DNA of 34,698 bases from a virus. The notes under the pieces were generated by a model. It did no database searches. It saw nothing but the letters and a program-made list of their open reading frames with translations, and was not told where the DNA came from. Location of the stretch: positions 1-34,698 of the IMG/VR virus record IMGVR_UViG_3300044546_001066. One strand, written 5' to 3'. Positions 15,772 to 23,850 of the stretch are shown one piece after another. The position numbers and the translations under genes are program-made. Every line of letters starts with the position of its first letter. Positions within the stretch are counted from its first letter, which is position 1.

Positions 15772-18010
15772 ATACACTGCCGGCAACTTCTTCGAAGTTT
15801 ACACCAGTTCGCGTAGCTACAAAGTTCAACTCGATAAAATTGATTGTGCGTGCTGGTTGAATATAGATGCTAGCAGTAAACTGATTTGTGTCAATTACTT
15901 CAGGAGTATTATTTGTTCCATCACATACAACCTTATACGCATAGATTCCACGACGACCTTGTACGCTGCGCAAGAAAGGTTCGATTGTTGCGCGGAATTG
16001 AGCACGTGTTTGTTCATCGTTGATTTCAAACAGTTGATATTTTGCAGCTGTTGAAATGGCTTTCTGCAGTACGATAAACAGTCGACGTACGTTAATACGA
16101 TCAAATGCGCTTGGCTTTGTCAAGCCTGTTTTATCGCCGTAGAGAACAACACCTTGACCTGGGAATGCAACTACAGGATTAATACCAGCTTTGTACAGTG
16201 TATCACGATCTGTTTTACGTGGGCTGTAACCAAGTTTAATAACATTCTTAATTTGACCACGATTTAAACCTGCGGGAGAGAACCATGGATCATTAGTAGA
16301 ATCGGTACGTGCACACAAACCAGCAATGTCACCGTTAAGTGGAACCCAACGATATGCATCATTATAACGATCATATTGGTATTTGTAACCACTGTCGATT
16401 ACAAAATATGAGCTAGATGGAAGAGCATTGCGGAAAGTTACAATTTTTTCAGCGATGTCAGAATTATTTCCAACTAGCGCATCGCCTGTTTCTGGATCAA
16501 CTGGGCTAATAAAAGCAATACAATCTTTACGATCTTCTGCTAAGTTTTGAATAACCCAATTTGCTACAACTGTTGAAGCTTTTCCAGAAATAATCAGATT
16601 GATATCTAATTCTTCTGCATTCGAGAACATATCAAATGCTCCAATACGCTGTCCATCGGTTGCAGTATAATGATCTACACCACCTACAAGATTACGTGTA
16701 ATTGCTGATGCGAATGTTGCAAAACTGATATTATTTGCAATTTGACCCCAATTTGTACCGAGTGCAGGATGATCCATCCACCAAATATACGCACTGCTAT
16801 TATTAATAACTTGTTTGTAATATGCACCGCTTCCGTCTTCTTTACGCACGTCTGATGATTTACTCAAAAATGAATATTTTTCAAGAACAGAACCTGCAAT
16901 GCCTGTCCAACGACCATCTTTGTCAATAATAACAATGTGAAGTTCGTCATTTGCACAACCGTTGCGCGCGGCATAAGCAGAAGTACCGGGCGCTGAATCA
17001 AATAGAGCTTTATAATCCCAAGATCCAAAACTCATCTTATCAGCCATACTTACTTTTAAGCTATTACCAAGAGTTCCGGGATATTTTGCTGCAAACTCAC
17101 CTACTACAGCTTCACCATTGCTGTATGCTTGTTCATAGTGCGATTCATTATTGATTTTTAATCCACCCGAACCAAGATTTACTGCCCCAAGAACAGCATC
17201 AGTAGAATTAGCGCCGTTTAATGTTACAGCAGGACGTCCTGCAAAATATCCACCTTCTGCAATAACATAACCTGAACCAGGATTGGTGATTAAAATTTCT
17301 GCAACGCTACCAGCAACAAAACGAGCTTCACCTGTAGCTTGGATACCACCAATAGTAAGCTTAATTTCACCAAGCGTTGCTGGTTTATTCGCTGGATCTG
17401 CTGAGTTTGCGAAACCATCAGTCATACCTCCAAGTACAACTGTTGGAGGTGTAAGATAACCAGAACCGGGATTCGTAATGTCAATGCGTGAAACTACAGG
17501 AGTTGTACCAGAGTCATCTATAATTGCAACAGCAGTTGCTTGTACACCACCTTGAGGAGGCGCGCTAATATTAACCCATGGAGCATGATCATAATTTCCA
17601 CCACCATTAATCACATCAATAGAAGCTAGACCGCCAGCGACAGGTGGCGGTTCAATTGTAACGTTTGCAGATGTATATCCAGAACCACCACTCACAACTG
17701 GAACAGAGAGTACGCTAGTAGTTAAAAAAGAAACAGCATTACGTTGGTTTGAAGTATCACTGCGTACGATTTTTAAATCACTGCTGTAGCTTAAAAAATT
17801 TGCAGCAGCAAACCAATTGGCAGAATTCTGTGCATTAGGTTTGCCAAATCGTTGAACAAGAACATTCTCGCTGCTCACTGTTGTAACGTCCATCACTGGA
17901 CCCCAACCCGCTTCAATAACAGCTGCACCAATAGATGTTGCTACGCCAGGGACCACGTTTGTCAAATCAGTTTCTTTTACTGTAACTGAAGGAGATAAGG
18001 AAATTGCCAT
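15770..18010 (-). CDS. 18: Contractile tail sheath protein gp18
   Basis: 746 residues, longer than T4 gp18 (659). The start S-P-S-V-T-V-K-E-T-D-L-T-N-V-V-P, G-W-G-P near residue 36, the central protease-like domain, and the C-terminal region (K-A-I-S-T-A-A-K-Y-Q-L-F-E, F-L-R-S-V-Q-G-R-R-G-I-Y) identify the sheath. The C-terminal strand that interlocks subunits is present. Residues about 100-270 are an insert of repeats of the form (I/V)-x-x-(G/P)-G-S-G-Y-x-x-x-P-x-V, which should project outward as a beta-rich decoration. The ribosome site is weak (AAGAAAG). Confidence 0.95.
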   Translation of the reverse strand: MAISLSPSVTVKETDLTNVVPGVATSIGAAVIEAGWGPVMDVTTVSSENVLVQRFGKPNAQNSANWFAAANFLSYSSDLKIVRSDTSNQRNAVSFLTTSVLSVPVVSGGSGYTSANVTIEPPPVAGGLASIDVINGGGNYDHAPWVNISAPPQGGVQATAVAIIDDSGTTPVVSRIDITNPGSGYLTPPTVVLGGMTDGFANSADPANKPATLGEIKLTIGGIQATGEARFVAGSVAEILITNPGSGYVIAEGGYFAGRPAVTLNGANSTDAVLGAVNLGSGGLKINNESHYEQAYSNGEAVVGEFAAKYPGTLGNSLKVSMADKMSFGSWDYKALFDSAPGTSAYAARNGCANDELHIVIIDKDGRWTGIAGSVLEKYSFLSKSSDVRKEDGSGAYYKQVINNSSAYIWWMDHPALGTNWGQIANNISFATFASAITRNLVGGVDHYTATDGQRIGAFDMFSNAEELDINLIISGKASTVVANWVIQNLAEDRKDCIAFISPVDPETGDALVGNNSDIAEKIVTFRNALPSSSYFVIDSGYKYQYDRYNDAYRWVPLNGDIAGLCARTDSTNDPWFSPAGLNRGQIKNVIKLGYSPRKTDRDTLYKAGINPVVAFPGQGVVLYGDKTGLTKPSAFDRINVRRLFIVLQKAISTAAKYQLFEINDEQTRAQFRATIEPFLRSVQGRRGIYAYKVVCDGTNNTPEVIDTNQFTASIYIQPARTINFIELNFVATRTGVNFEEVAGSV

Positions 18011-18077
18011 GTTTTATTCTTTCTTGAAAATCAGCGAATGCTGCGTTTAATAAAAATTTCTGTCTATTATTTAATGT

Positions 18078-19661
18078 CTAGAAATTTAAAACTTCTACCG
18101 GTTCTTCAGACTGGGTACCATCATTTAAAAATCCAACTGGAAGCATTTCTTGCTCTTCATGCGCAGCTCGTTCTAGCAGTAAACGCTCTTTGAATGAAAT
18201 ATCAGAAATGTCAGCAAATTTTCCAGATGTAGTCAAATGTGCAAACATAACAAGACACATTACAAGATCGTCATGTCCAGTATCTGCCTCATATGATTTA
18301 CCCTTTGCTACAAAATTACTCAATTCCATCAAGATATCATAATCATTTATTATTAACTTGTCTGATTCTATAAGCTGTTTTAAAATATCACAACCAATTC
18401 GTTTTGTCTTTGTCGTAGTTCTTACACCTGGAGTAGATCCACGACCACTCCAAACTGCAATTTCTCCGTCTTTCGAAAAGATGCAGTTTTCATATTCAAA
18501 ATCATAATACAAATCGTACGCCACACCTTCGCCAACGTCATTTGATTCAACAAGAACCGTTGCTTGATTATATTCAACTGCTGCTTTATGAATTACTGAA
18601 GGATACAACAAACTTGAAATTGTATTACTACTGTATTTAAAAACAACTCTGTACGGAAACGCTGACACGTCAAATACCAAGAATGCAGAATAGTCATTTC
18701 CTGTTCCGCGACTTGTATCTGCTGTTATACAATAACTGTGTCCAGCTTGAGGCTTTGCATAAACACATGTTGTACTATTTGACAATTCAGGTTTGATGAA
18801 TGGAATAGACTTTAATTTAGCGCCATTGATAAGTGTATTTGACGCACCAAGAAATTGAACTTCCAATTCCTGTGAGAATTTTTGATCTCCTAGCACGGCT
18901 CGTTGTTCGTCTGCCCATTTTTGATCACGACCTGGAATGTCTTTCCACGTGGCCATAATAGGCAAAAAGCCATTAGTTCCTTCTTGTGATTCTATCCAAA
19001 GTTTATAAAAATGATTCATTCCATTTGGAGTAGAAATAATAGCTAACTTTGAATTTTTACCAGAAGAAATTGTAGGATAAACAGAAGTAAAAAATTCTTC
19101 CGCAATATTATTCTGAATAAATGCAAATTCATCTAAAAACAAAAAATTCACGGAATAGCCGCGAATTGCATCACCACTTGTAGAACTTGCAAGTATACGC
19201 GAACCGTTTTCAAGTTGAATAGAACCCTTATTCCATTCAGAAACACCGTGCTGCAACCAGCTCGGCAAATGTTCATATGCAAGTTTAACACGAGCTAAAA
19301 TTTCACGCGCTGTTGCTGCTTTGTTTGCTAATATAGCACATACTTTGTCTTTGTTAAAAATAACATAATGACAAAAAATTGCAGCCATTACAGTTGTTTT
19401 ACCAGCCTGACGACAACATGCGCTCACAACTTTGTTATTTGTTAAGATACCATTAACAATGCCTTTTTGAAATTCAAATAAACGCATTGGCTGCAAGCCA
19501 TGATCAAGCGTAATAATCTTTACATACTGCTCAATAAAGTAAACGGGATTGTCGCGACATTTAATCCACTCAGCAATTTGATCAGACGTATAACTAACGG
19601 GAACACCACTGCTTTTAATCAGTGCATTTCCATTATACGATGTATTACGTTGTTGATTCAT
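18078..19661 (-). CDS. 17: Terminase large subunit gp17
   Basis: 527 residues (T4 gp17 has 610). The DNA-packaging ATPase and headful nuclease. The ATPase domain shows Walker A S-A-C-C-R-Q-A-G-K-T-T (80-90), Walker B and catalytic Glu F-L-F-L-D-E-F-A-F (173-181), and the coupling S-T-P-N-G. The RNase H-like nuclease shows I-T-A-D-T-S-R-G, V-E-S-N-D-V-G-E-G and the C-terminal D-T-G-H-D-D-L-V-M acids. GGAA precedes the ATG, three bases after the gp15 stop. In T4 a small subunit gene (16) lies between 15 and 17; it is not here. Confidence 0.95.
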   Translation of the reverse strand: MNQQRNTSYNGNALIKSSGVPVSYTSDQIAEWIKCRDNPVYFIEQYVKIITLDHGLQPMRLFEFQKGIVNGILTNNKVVSACCRQAGKTTVMAAIFCHYVIFNKDKVCAILANKAATAREILARVKLAYEHLPSWLQHGVSEWNKGSIQLENGSRILASSTSGDAIRGYSVNFLFLDEFAFIQNNIAEEFFTSVYPTISSGKNSKLAIISTPNGMNHFYKLWIESQEGTNGFLPIMATWKDIPGRDQKWADEQRAVLGDQKFSQELEVQFLGASNTLINGAKLKSIPFIKPELSNSTTCVYAKPQAGHSYCITADTSRGTGNDYSAFLVFDVSAFPYRVVFKYSSNTISSLLYPSVIHKAAVEYNQATVLVESNDVGEGVAYDLYYDFEYENCIFSKDGEIAVWSGRGSTPGVRTTTKTKRIGCDILKQLIESDKLIINDYDILMELSNFVAKGKSYEADTGHDDLVMCLVMFAHLTTSGKFADISDISFKERLLLERAAHEEQEMLPVGFLNDGTQSEEPVEVLNF

Positions 19662-19664
19662 CGT

Positions 19665-20384
19665 TTAATTCCAAAAATCAACAATTTCTCCAGACGTTTT
19701 ATCACCCAATGATGTATGTGATGCGTCAACTCTGTTTGTATCAATATTTTGAATATCAACGTCTGTTCGTGTAATGTAATTTGCATCGCCGGGCAGTCCG
19801 TACATGTTGATTTTTGCAGTAAAATCAAACGTTGTAGTAACTAGTCGGCGTGTCGAAAAATCACCCTCATAGTCGTCATTAATATTAACAGAGTTTAAAA
19901 TGAACGGAACAGCTTGTGTAATGTTCATATTAGGAATAGTTTTTACATGAGCAGTATATTCTGGCATAAATGCTGGTAAAATTTGTTCCATTATGTCTAG
20001 ACCGTCCTCAGTGCCTTTTGTTATAGCATACAGTGTCATATTAATATTATACGGCACTGGCATAAACACACCAAGAACAGTTCCGTCTGGTTTTTTACAC
20101 GCTATTTTTTGATTTTTATTACCAGTTCGGCTAGAGTCGTAATTTATACTTGTAATTTCAAATGCCATTCGTGGCAGTGTAATCATTACTTGCTGATCAA
20201 AATCAGGATCTTGCCGAATTCGTGTAAAGATTTTTTCTTTGGGACCGTACGTTATAGGAACAGCAACAACTTGTTGACCTACTTCAGCTGAATCTTGTCG
20301 AATAATTTTTATATTACTAAACATACGACCAAAAGTCAATATGGTATTCTTGATTGTAGAATGTCTGTACGGTGAATCAAACAT
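19665..20384 (-). CDS. 15: Tail sheath stabiliser / terminator gp15
   Basis: 239 residues (T4 gp15 has 272). Forms the ring that ends the sheath and contacts gp3 and the neck. Recognisable features are M-F-D-S-P-Y-R-H near the start, V-P-I-T-Y-G-P-K-E-K, L-P-R-M-A-F-E-I, and P-V-P-Y-N-I-N-M-T-L-Y. The start overlaps the gp14 stop (TAATG) and GGAG lies eight bases upstream, so translation is coupled. Confidence 0.92.
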   Translation of the reverse strand: MFDSPYRHSTIKNTILTFGRMFSNIKIIRQDSAEVGQQVVAVPITYGPKEKIFTRIRQDPDFDQQVMITLPRMAFEITSINYDSSRTGNKNQKIACKKPDGTVLGVFMPVPYNINMTLYAITKGTEDGLDIMEQILPAFMPEYTAHVKTIPNMNITQAVPFILNSVNINDDYEGDFSTRRLVTTTFDFTAKINMYGLPGDANYITRTDVDIQNIDTNRVDASHTSLGDKTSGEIVDFWN

Positions 20385-21037
20385 TATAGATCTCCAAAAG
20401 GATTATTCATATCAAGAATAAGATTGTCAGTTCGTTTTTTGAACTTTGAATTGTCTGCACCGCGTTTTATATTATCAATTTCAGGCTGTTTAATTACATC
20501 AGCTGTATGTACTGTTTCAAATGCATCAATTGCTGCATTACCCGTAGAAATATTTTCACTTGAATAACGGAACAATTCAATGTTGAGTTTGTAAGTATAA
20601 AAATCACCAAGCTGATAAAAAGGCATTTGATGATTAACAAACGAAATTTCAAACAGTCCTTTTGTCATTGGAATGAACAGCAGATCTCCTTCAGTGGGAC
20701 GATTGGGCAGAATTGTTTTACCAAAACGACCTACTGATTCCATCCAACCGGAACGAGAGATAATTACAGTTGCACTACTTTCAATTTGCAAACCAAATTT
20801 ACTAGCAAAGGAATTCTGACCCATGTATGCGTCGTTTGTTTCAATATAGACATTAATTGGATAAGAATGCTTAAATTCACTAAGTCGATCTTCACCCAAT
20901 ATTTTGTCTTCGGCAACAAGTGTTCGTGGAATGTAGAACGACTCAACACTCTGTACATCAACAACTTCTTTGTTGAGTTTATCTAATATATTATTAGGTG
21001 TACCAAGTATTCTTGGATGAATTCGGAGTGTTGCCAT
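20384..21037 (-). CDS. 14: Neck protein gp14
   Basis: 217 residues (T4 gp14 has 256). With gp13 it joins the tail to the filled head. The sequence follows the gp14 pattern: E-S-F-Y-I-P-R, E-D-K-I-L-G-E-D near residue 45, G-x-N-S-F-A-S-K-F-G-L, R-P-T-E-G-D-L-L-F-I-P, and F-E-I-S-F-V ... P-F-Y-Q-L-G. It lies between 13 and 15, as in T4. The ribosome site is weak (TTGGAT). Confidence 0.92.
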   Translation of the reverse strand: MATLRIHPRILGTPNNILDKLNKEVVDVQSVESFYIPRTLVAEDKILGEDRLSEFKHSYPINVYIETNDAYMGQNSFASKFGLQIESSATVIISRSGWMESVGRFGKTILPNRPTEGDLLFIPMTKGLFEISFVNHQMPFYQLGDFYTYKLNIELFRYSSENISTGNAAIDAFETVHTADVIKQPEIDNIKRGADNSKFKKRTDNLILDMNNPFGDL

Positions 21038-21048
21038 ATCTAGTATTA

Positions 21049-21774
21049 TTATCCAACCAGCATTGTAAATGGTGCTTGGTTATTCATGATGTTTTGTTCT
21101 ATATCGTCGCATTCAGCCTTTGCATCATTGTACATTGTCTTGCCATCTACAGTAACACCGCCAGGCAGCTGAATATTATCAAATTTATAGTACGCTTGTG
21201 CCCATTGTTTTTTGAACAGAGCAATAACATATTCTTTAAGAGTTCTGTTATTCCATAATTTTTGATTTTGATTTGGATCAATTATTGAATAGCACTCGAG
21301 CAGCAACCACGTACCTGGAGAAAAACGTGCTTTCCAGTTTGTGTCAATAAAAACTTTATCAGTATTGCGATTAAATCTAAATTGCCGCTGAGTACTCAGC
21401 GTACTGTCAATAAGAGACAAGTGCTGCATTGCTTGTTCATAATAGATCATACTAGTAGAAGCAATGTCGCTGATATTTTTTTGCAGTCCAAATATATTAA
21501 ACGGTTCATTTAAGTTATTACTAAATGGAAAAATATTAGTAATTCCCCAAATATTCGACGGCACTGTAATGTACTGATTAATAATGTCTTGCGGTGTTAT
21601 TTGATGTTTGTAGAATACTTTATCACTTCCATCAAAATAATATTCATGAAAAAAATCAAGCGCTTCTTCTATTCGATCGTCCATAGCTTCTGGCGTAATG
21701 TCTACTTCAACAAGCGGATGACCGAGTGCACGAAGTGCATATTGTTTTAATTCTTCTCTCGACATTACGGTCAT
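21049..21774 (-). CDS. 13: Neck protein gp13
   Basis: 241 residues (T4 gp13 has 309). The N-terminal signature S-R-E-E-L-K-Q-Y-A-L-R-A-L-G-H-P-L-V-E-V with D-D-R-I-E-E-A-L-D-F-F is typical of gp13 in T4-like phages. So are Q-R-Q-F-R-F-N-R-N-T-D near 135 and the helical C-terminus ending in F-T-M-L-V-G. AGGA lies about nine bases before the ATG. A second in-frame ATG at codon 4 is also possible. The upstream gap holds cassette B. Confidence 0.9.
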   Translation of the reverse strand: MTVMSREELKQYALRALGHPLVEVDITPEAMDDRIEEALDFFHEYYFDGSDKVFYKHQITPQDIINQYITVPSNIWGITNIFPFSNNLNEPFNIFGLQKNISDIASTSMIYYEQAMQHLSLIDSTLSTQRQFRFNRNTDKVFIDTNWKARFSPGTWLLLECYSIIDPNQNQKLWNNRTLKEYVIALFKKQWAQAYYKFDNIQLPGGVTVDGKTMYNDAKAECDDIEQNIMNNQAPFTMLVG

Positions 21775-21796
21775 TTAATTTTTCCTAAAATAATTA

Positions 21797-21918
21797 AAAG
21801 TTTATTTTTCTTTAGTAAAAAAGATGGTATAATGATATTAACAACGTCAAGTTATTCTAATAATAATTAATTCAAGTTCTGTTTGCAAGCAAACCAGATG
21901 CTGCGCATCTGTTCAAGA
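21797..21918. repeat. Intergenic promoter/hairpin cassette, copy B
   Basis: Second copy of the element at 4087-4215. It keeps the plus-strand extended -10 TGGTATAAT (21823-21831), the hairpin GTTTG-CAAG-CAAAC (21881-21894), and the hairpin CAGATGC/GCATCTG (21895-21911) with loop TGC in place of GCA. The copies diverge in the 20-30 bases between promoter and hairpins. Both sit between a gene end and a gene start on the minus strand, so the hairpins directly follow a stop codon and the promoter faces against all genes. Confidence 0.75.
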
Positions 21919-21922
21919 ATAC

Positions 21923-22363
21923 TTATTGTATTGTAACTTGCCATTCAATTGTTAAAATATCAGCTGAATTCTTAGTAATCAATCCAAATGTTGTTCTATT
22001 TAACATTGTTCCATCTGAATTAAACATTGCTGCTTCGTATATTTGTTGAGTTCCACCAGGTACACCACTTCCAAATGTTGCAGAATATGTTATAACATTA
22101 TTGATTGCATTTACTGAAGAAAATCCAACACGTGCAACTTCATTTCCCAATTGTACATTTTCAAATTGCGTAGCATGCGAAGAAGTTCCAATAGCCATAA
22201 AACTTATAATAGGCTCAGAATTATTTACTAATCGTTTTGCAATATGATTTTTGCCAGTGCTAACTACCAAGTTCTTTACACTCTGCTTTTGAATTATGTT
22301 TCCGGACGAATCCATCAATACAATATTCAAATTTCCTTTTACATCAATATTTTCTTTAATCAT
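21923..22363 (-). CDS. Small tail-region structural protein, unknown function
   Basis: 146 residues. Mostly beta by appearance, with M-A-I-G-T-S near 57, P-G-G-T-Q-Q-I-Y-E-A-A-M-F-N near 98, and a C-terminal strand ending I-E-W-Q-V-T-I-Q. The pattern (conserved 'G-T', 'E-A-(A/G)-(L/M)-F' and a terminal W-x-(V/I)-x-(V/I)) is common in small virion proteins near baseplate genes of many phages. I cannot name its T4 counterpart. AGGA lies upstream of the ATG, three bases after the preceding stop. It ends the baseplate unit before cassette B. Confidence 0.6.
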   Translation of the reverse strand: MIKENIDVKGNLNIVLMDSSGNIIQKQSVKNLVVSTGKNHIAKRLVNNSEPIISFMAIGTSSHATQFENVQLGNEVARVGFSSVNAINNVITYSATFGSGVPGGTQQIYEAAMFNSDGTMLNRTTFGLITKNSADILTIEWQVTIQ

Positions 22364-22365
22364 TT

Positions 22366-23847
22366 TTAGAATCCTACTGGAGGTTGTGGTACATATGTTT
22401 TTGTATAATCTTCGTCAAAATATTCTGGATCAATAAAATCATTAATAAACTTCTGCAATACTGCATAACCAGAGTCTGCAGTATTAATAACGTCAGATGC
22501 AGAAGTTTTAACGCTGAATTTAATCTGCTCAAGCTGCGGATCAAGCGTTTCTTGAAGTGATTTGACAAATTTGAAATTATATGTATTGTCATTTAACTCA
22601 GCAGCGTCATCAAACACAACAGAGTGCGTTACTGGTCCAGTAATATATTTGGATTTGCTGTAAATTTTTGTAGTTATATCAAACTGACCAAACAATTCCA
22701 TCCCAGCTGGATGAAGAAGTTTTTTAACAATATCACGATATTTTGCAATCTGCTCGTCTAATTTTAAAACATAACTATACGCCTGATAAAAATGATTATC
22801 TCGTATTTTGATTGCGTCAGATAAAAATCCTTTTGACGAACTAAAAAACCCAGGATATTTTAAAATATGACCTTGCTTTATTTTTATTTTAGCCTGATGT
22901 GATGCTGTAGAAAATTCTGAACCTTCGCTGTAGAGATCATCACACCAGATATTATCCGCAGCATAATCTTGTGGAGAATATTGCTGAAAATTTGATTTTA
23001 ATGCAGTATTATTCTTTTTATCAAGAATAGCCCAACGTACAATATCACTTGCGCCAGGAGAAATTATTGTAGCTGAAGTAATTCCTCCAGCTTTGTCAAC
23101 GCCAATAATTTTAATTCGTATTGGAAATGTTGGATTTTGCGGATCAGGAATAACAAAAAATTGACCTTTCGAGAACCCCTTGCCAGGCTTTTCAATTTCA
23201 ACATCTGAAAGCATACTAACAATCGTGCCATTAACATTTTTTGTTTCGTCAACGTCGTCGGTTGTTTGAATTGTATCACCTAGATTTATAGTTCCAGTAT
23301 AATTTCTTGAAATAAAAACATCAAATAAATCATTTTTTAATCTAGCAGCTCTTTCGCATTTAAGATTTATTTTTCTGTTGAATGAATTGATTATATCAAA
23401 ATCTTTTCCTGCTAAAATAGAGAGATCTTGATTTGATCTAACTCGAATAGATATTTCTTGATTCCACTCACCGTCAGACGTTTTTAAAACAATTTCTGAT
23501 GGATAAGAAATTTCAATCTCTTTTCCAAATAGAGCTCTAAACAAAAAGTGATAACTGTCTTCTGAACCGCGTGAAACATAAAAGTTCTTAGCATGGTTCA
23601 AGAAAAACTTATCATCAAACAGATCAAAAGTAGGAATATTTTTTGCAAATTCAGATTTTAATTCTACAGCAAAATCGTTAAAAGAGTCGTCTATGTCTTT
23701 TGGTTTTTTGAATTTATTATAATTCGTATTTTTTTCAAGAAACTCATAGTACTTTTTAACAAATAGAATAAATTGTGGAAATTCTTCCCTGTAGAATTCA
23801 GGAAATTGATCTTCTATCTGTACACGCCAACGTTCAATATTCTGCAT
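22366..23847 (-). CDS. Large baseplate-region structural protein
   Basis: 493 residues. The N-terminus carries F-P-E-F-Y-R-E-E-F-P-Q-F ... F-V-K-K-Y-Y-E-F-L-E, then F-Y-V-S-R-G-S-E-D-S-Y-H-F-L-F-R-A-L-F and S-Y-P-S-E. This layout is characteristic of a large structural protein that follows gp6 in marine T4-like phages. I know no clear T4 counterpart; it may be a wedge component. About residues 200-260 contain a G-K-G-F/G-A-S-D beta repeat related to the G-S-G-Y repeats of gp18. It lies three bases after the gp6 stop; a GTGAGA site precedes the ATG. Confidence 0.65.
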   Translation of the reverse strand: MQNIERWRVQIEDQFPEFYREEFPQFILFVKKYYEFLEKNTNYNKFKKPKDIDDSFNDFAVELKSEFAKNIPTFDLFDDKFFLNHAKNFYVSRGSEDSYHFLFRALFGKEIEISYPSEIVLKTSDGEWNQEISIRVRSNQDLSILAGKDFDIINSFNRKINLKCERAARLKNDLFDVFISRNYTGTINLGDTIQTTDDVDETKNVNGTIVSMLSDVEIEKPGKGFSKGQFFVIPDPQNPTFPIRIKIIGVDKAGGITSATIISPGASDIVRWAILDKKNNTALKSNFQQYSPQDYAADNIWCDDLYSEGSEFSTASHQAKIKIKQGHILKYPGFFSSSKGFLSDAIKIRDNHFYQAYSYVLKLDEQIAKYRDIVKKLLHPAGMELFGQFDITTKIYSKSKYITGPVTHSVVFDDAAELNDNTYNFKFVKSLQETLDPQLEQIKFSVKTSASDVINTADSGYAVLQKFINDFIDPEYFDEDYTKTYVPQPPVGF

Positions 23848-23850
23848 GTT

